This document shows positions 13,278 through 16,514 of a stretch of 16,514 nt of DNA, one piece after another. Source of the stretch: CAIQIA01 sp945861105. GTDB lineage: Bacteria; Cyanobacteriota; Cyanobacteriia; PCC-6307; Cyanobiaceae. Within the stretch, counting starts at the first letter, position 1, and every line of letters starts with the position of its first letter. The position numbers and the translations under genes were made by a program. The notes under the pieces are model-generated. The model saw only the letters and a program-made list of their open reading frames with translations. It ran no database searches and was not told the DNA's origin. Location of the stretch: contig CANLCC010000048.1 of assembly GCA_947488815.1 (NCBI GenBank), positions 1-16,514 of the forward strand. The letters are read 5' to 3'.

Positions 13278-14774
13278 ATGACGGGGGCTACCACACCATC
13301 AGCCGACTGGGAGGCCGTGATCGGCCTGGAGACGCACGTGCAGCTGGGCACGGCCAGCAAGATCTTCGCCCCGGCCTCAACCGCCTTCGGGGATGACCCC
13401 AACACCCACATCGATCCCATCGTGATGGGGCTCCCCGGCACCCTGCCGGTGCTCAATCGGCGGGTGCTCGAATATGCGGTCAAGGCGGCCCTGGCCCTCA
13501 ACCTGCACATTGCCCGCCACAGCAAGTTCGACCGCAAGCAGTATTTCTATCCCGATCTGCCCAAGAACTACCAGATCTCCCAATACGACGAACCGATCGC
13601 TGAGGACGGCTGGATTGAGGTCGAGGTGGCCGAAAAAGGGAAGGACACCTACCTCAAGCGCATCGGCATCGAACGGCTGCACATGGAAGAAGACGCCGGC
13701 AAGCTGGTGCATGCGGGCAGCGACCGGCTGGCGGGCAGCACCCATTCCCTGGTCGATTACAACCGTGCCGGTGTGGCCCTGGCTGAGATCGTCAGCAAGC
13801 CCGATCTGCGCACCGGTCGCGAAGCGGCCGAGTATGCCGCCGAGATCCGGCGGATCATGCGTTATCTGGGGGTCAGCGATGGCAACATGCAAGAAGGCTC
13901 CTTGCGTTGCGATGTCAACATCTCGGTGCGCCGCGGACCTGATGCCCCCTTCGGCACCAAGGTCGAGATCAAGAACATGAATTCGTTCTCGGCGATTCAG
14001 AGGGCCTGCGAGTACGAGATCCAGCGGCAGATCAAGGCTTACGAGAGCGGTGAACCGGTGCGTCAGGAGACGCGCCTCTGGGATGAGGGCAAGCAGCTCA
14101 CCAAGAGCATGCGCAGCAAGGAGGGATCCAGCGATTACCGCTATTTTCCTGAACCAGACCTGGGGCCGATTGAGGTGAGCGATGCCCAGCGGGAGGGCTG
14201 GCGGGCCCAACTGCCGGAACTGCCGGCGGCTCGGCGCCATCGCTATGCCGACCAGCTGGGCCTGTCGGTGTACGACGCCCGGGTGCTCACCGATGAACGC
14301 CCCATGGCCGATTACTTCGAGGCGGCGGTGGCGGCCGGCGGCGATCCCAAGGGGGTGGCCAACTGGATCACCGGCGACATTGCCGCCCATGTGAATGCTG
14401 AGCGTCTCACCTTCGCCGAGCTGCCCCTGCAGCCCGCCCAGCTGGCCGAAATGGTCCAACTGATCGACGATGGTGTGATCAGCGGCAAGATCGCCAAGGA
14501 GATCCTGCCCGAACTGCTGACGGCCGGTGGCTCCCCCCGGTCGATCGTTGAAGCGCGTGGTCTGGGCATGATCAGCGATCCGGCCGCCATCACGGCTATC
14601 GTCGATGAGCTGCTGGCGGCCCACCCCGAGGAGGTGGCGGCCTTCCGGGGTGGCAAGACCAAGCTGCAGGGGTTCTTCGTCGGGCAGCTGATGAAGCGCA
14701 CCGGCGGCAAGGCCGACCCCAAGCTGTCGAACCGCATCCTCAACGAGCGGCTTACAGCCTCAGATCCAGGCTGA
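13278..14774 (+). CDS. gatB: Aspartyl/glutamyl-tRNA(Asn/Gln) amidotransferase subunit B
   Basis: GatB is the subunit of the GatCAB complex that activates (phosphorylates) Glu on misacylated tRNA(Gln), or Asp on tRNA(Asn), before amidation. The 498-residue chain is complete. The catalytic cradle begins with WEAVIGLETHVQLGTASKIF; further signatures are KFDRKQYFYPDLPKNYQISQ, IERLHMEEDAGK, LVDYNRAGVALAEIVSKPDL and GNMQEGSLRCDVNISVR. The helical and YqeY-like tail follows (ANWITGDIAAHV, ISGKIAKEILPELL, FFVGQLMKRTGGKADPKLSNRILNERL). ATG 13278 lies about 10 bases after GAGGGG. The last 23 bases overlap the convergent RTX gene. In related picocyanobacteria I recall gatB followed by coaE; here an RTX gene takes that place. 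Confidence 0.97.
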   Translation: MTGATTPSADWEAVIGLETHVQLGTASKIFAPASTAFGDDPNTHIDPIVMGLPGTLPVLNRRVLEYAVKAALALNLHIARHSKFDRKQYFYPDLPKNYQISQYDEPIAEDGWIEVEVAEKGKDTYLKRIGIERLHMEEDAGKLVHAGSDRLAGSTHSLVDYNRAGVALAEIVSKPDLRTGREAAEYAAEIRRIMRYLGVSDGNMQEGSLRCDVNISVRRGPDAPFGTKVEIKNMNSFSAIQRACEYEIQRQIKAYESGEPVRQETRLWDEGKQLTKSMRSKEGSSDYRYFPEPDLGPIEVSDAQREGWRAQLPELPAARRHRYADQLGLSVYDARVLTDERPMADYFEAAVAAGGDPKGVANWITGDIAAHVNAERLTFAELPLQPAQLAEMVQLIDDGVISGKIAKEILPELLTAGGSPRSIVEARGLGMISDPAAITAIVDELLAAHPEEVAAFRGGKTKLQGFFVGQLMKRTGGKADPKLSNRILNERLTASDPG

Positions 14775-16514
14775 CGTTGAGGGTGGCCACCCCTGGCAGG
14801 GCGAGGTCGAAATCGGCGATCCGATCGCCGTTGACATCACCGGAGAGGAAGCCCCCGGCCAGGCGCAGTTCGCCTGCGACGCCGCTGAACGTTGCGCCGG
14901 CCAGGTAGCGGAAGGCCTGGTTGCCGGCCACCAGGGTGCTGGCGTCGATGGCGGAGAGGTCGATCAGGTCGGTGCCGCTGACGAAGTCGGTGATGGTGTC
15001 GTGGGGGCCGGCGGCCAGACCGATCTGGCCGGGCTGACTGAAGAGGAAGATGTCGCGGTCGGCGCCGCCCGTCATCAGGTCAGCACCGCTGCCACCGGTG
15101 ATCCGGTCGGAGCCGTTGCCACCATCCAGCACATCAGCTGTTGCGCTGCCGACGATCGTGTCATTGCCATCGCCCGCGTTGATGGCGATGGTGTCGCCCA
15201 CCAGGGCGACGGTGCTGAAGTCGAGCAGGTTGTTGGCCCAGGTGCCGAGCAGGGTCACCCGGCCAGCGCCGCCAGCCTCGATCCGTTCGATGCCGTTGCT
15301 GGCATTGAACCGCGGCAGCACGATGTCGACATCGCCGGGGCCCACCGCCACGATGCGGTCGATGCCACTGGTGCCGCTGTCGACGAAGGTGTCCGCACCG
15401 GAATAGACGTCCCAGCTGTCCGTGACGCTGCCGCGCACGAGGTAGGTGTCGCCGCCGCCGGCACCGTTCAGGCGATCATCACCGAGGCCTCCGATGATCG
15501 TGTCGGCACCGCTGCTGCCGGTGATGCTGTCGTTGCCGTAGCCGGCGTCGATGCGCAGGTTGCTGCCCAGCAGGGCGGTGCGGCTGAAGTCGAGCACCTC
15601 GGAGCTCCAGCTGCCGAGCAGGGTGACGACGCCTGTGGTGCCCGTGGCATCAATCTGTTCGATGCCACTGGTTCTGCGGAAACCGTTGAGGCCGATGTCG
15701 ACGTTGCCGGGCCCGACGGCGACGATCCGGTCGATGCCGCTGGTGCCGCTGTCGGCGTAGGTGTCGAAGCCGCCGAAGAACTCCCAGCCGCCGGCCTCGG
15801 TGCCGCTGACGAGATAGGTGTCGCCACCGGCGCCGCCATTGAGCCGGTCGTCGCCGGCACCACTGACGATGGTGTCAGCAGCGGCGCTGCCGGTGATGCT
15901 GTCGTTGCCGTAGCCGGCGTCGATGCGCAGGTTGCTGCCCAGGAGGGCGGTGCGGCTGAAGTCGAGCACCTCGGAGCTCCAGCTGCCGAGCAGGGTGACG
16001 ATGCCGGTGGTGCCAGTGGCATCAATCTGTTCGATGCCACTGGTGCCGGCAAACCCGTTGAGGCCGATGTCGACGTTGCCGGGTCCAACAGCGACGATGC
16101 GGTCAATGCCGACGGTGCCACTGTCGGCATAGGTGTCGAAGCCATGGAAGGATTCCCAGCCCCCGGCAACGGTGCCGCTCACCAGGTAGGTGTCGCCGCC
16201 GTTGGCGCCGTTGAGCCAGTCGTCGCCGCCACCGCCGCTGATGCTGTCGGCGCCGGTGCTGCCGGTGACGGAATCGTCGCCATAGAAGGCATCGATCCGC
16301 AGGGTGCTGCCGATCAGGGATGTACGGCTGAAGTCAAAGCTTTCCGACGTCCAGGTGCCGAGCAGACGCACGCGACCGCTGGTGCCGCTGGCGACGATCT
16401 GCTCGATGCCGGCCTCGGGACCGAAGCCGTTGAGGCCGATGTCGACATCGCCGGGCCCAACGGCGACGATGCGGTCGATGCCGCTGGTGCCGCTGTCGGC
16501 GTAGGTGTCGAAGC
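14752..16514 (-). CDS. RTX calcium-binding exported protein, C-terminal part
   Basis: The frame is open to the right edge, so the start lies outside; 586 residues are visible. The GTG at 16371 is internal to the repeats and is not a start. The visible part has three full 124-residue repeats and one diverged copy. Each combines a block such as DSGTSGIDRIVAVGPGNVDI and LLGSWSSEVLDFSRTALLG with glycine-aspartate RTX repeats (GYGNDSITGS, GAGDDRLNGGAGGDTYLVSG). True nonapeptides follow (LDGGNGSDRITGGSGADLMT, then GGADRDIFLFS). The end is a serralysin (peptidase M10) type C-terminal domain: HDTITDFVSGTDLIDLSAID, QAFRYLAGATFSGVAGELRL, GDVNGDRIADFDLAL. Such proteins leave by type I secretion (ABC transporter) and bind calcium outside the cell. 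It may be a surface-layer or adhesion protein; no protease domain is visible. Ends inside gatB's last codons, convergent. Confidence 0.9.
   Translation of the reverse strand, partial: FDTYADSGTSGIDRIVAVGPGDVDIGLNGFGPEAGIEQIVASGTSGRVRLLGTWTSESFDFSRTSLIGSTLRIDAFYGDDSVTGSTGADSISGGGGDDWLNGANGGDTYLVSGTVAGGWESFHGFDTYADSGTVGIDRIVAVGPGNVDIGLNGFAGTSGIEQIDATGTTGIVTLLGSWSSEVLDFSRTALLGSNLRIDAGYGNDSITGSAAADTIVSGAGDDRLNGGAGGDTYLVSGTEAGGWEFFGGFDTYADSGTSGIDRIVAVGPGNVDIGLNGFRRTSGIEQIDATGTTGVVTLLGSWSSEVLDFSRTALLGSNLRIDAGYGNDSITGSSGADTIIGGLGDDRLNGAGGGDTYLVRGSVTDSWDVYSGADTFVDSGTSGIDRIVAVGPGDVDIVLPRFNASNGIERIEAGGAGRVTLLGTWANNLLDFSTVALVGDTIAINAGDGNDTIVGSATADVLDGGNGSDRITGGSGADLMTGGADRDIFLFSQPGQIGLAAGPHDTITDFVSGTDLIDLSAIDASTLVAGNQAFRYLAGATFSGVAGELRLAGGFLSGDVNGDRIADFDLALPGVATLNVSLDLRL
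15397..16512 (-). repeat. Tandem 372-bp repeats in the RTX gene
   Basis: Three in-phase units run 16512-16141, 16140-15769 and 15768-15397, each opening with the codons for FDTYADSGT; a diverged fourth unit starts at 15396 (ADTFVDSGT). The spacing is exactly 372 bases (124 codons) each time. The second and third units are nearly identical over long stretches: about 85 bases around 15543-15628 and 15915-16000 differ at one site. More units may lie to the right. Confidence 0.92.

Noticed and set aside
13377..14624. Minus-strand ORF of 415 codons opposite gatB
   Set aside because: Shadow of gatB; no recognisable motifs.
16369..16371. GTG as start of the RTX protein
   Set aside because: The repeat sequence continues in frame upstream to the window edge, so this GTG is an internal Val.
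15397..16512. CRISPR-like or insertion-sequence repeats
   Set aside because: The repeats are 372 bp, in frame and coding; there are no short repeat-spacer units and no transposase.

Overview
The window looks like chromosome of a GC-rich picocyanobacterium of the Synechococcus/Cyanobium type. The support is the run speA, ndk, thiO, gatB, an order I recall from marine Synechococcus and Prochlorococcus, and the close family resemblance of those four proteins. The taxonomic placement is inference; no marker RNA gene is present.

Left third (1-8529, all minus strand): an accessory cluster for a secreted or surface-exposed caspase-like system. In transcription order it contains a two-partner-secretion exoprotein (TPS domain, beta-helix repeats, C-terminal CHAT protease domain), a secreted protein I do not recognise, the matching outer-membrane TpsB transporter, and the first 101 residues of a CHASE2 sensor protein that runs off the left edge. 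The exoprotein frame is broken by one in-frame TAA at 6505-6507. Composition falls from about 70% GC in the flanks to about 43-50% between roughly 2.2 and 5.9 kb. That tract covers the CHAT half of the exoprotein and the unknown protein, so this part may have come from elsewhere.

A CRP/FNR-family regulator (8619-9323, plus strand) is divergent from the cluster. Between the two lies TGTGATCCGCATCACA, a perfect match to the CRP consensus. It is centred exactly 41.5 bases upstream of the start predicted from a TGTAAT -10-like box reading toward the exoprotein gene. The regulator has the CRP-type recognition residues (Arg, Glu, Arg) and a cyclic-nucleotide pocket motif. A simple reading is a cAMP-CRP-controlled secreted CHAT system, with the CHASE2 protein as a candidate sensor and possibly a cyclase.

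Middle and right (9348-14774): housekeeping genes speA (arginine decarboxylase), ndk (nucleoside diphosphate kinase), thiO (glycine oxidase) and gatB (amidotransferase subunit B), tightly packed with convergent overlaps. Upstream of speA lies a decayed VapBC-like toxin-antitoxin locus: an antitoxin-like tail joined to the last 31 residues of a PIN toxin.

Right edge (14752-16514, minus): the C-terminal part of a large RTX calcium-binding exported protein, made of 124-residue (372-bp) tandem repeats and ending in a serralysin-type C-terminal domain. Its 5' part lies outside the window. No rRNA, tRNA, CRISPR array, insertion sequence or phage gene was seen.
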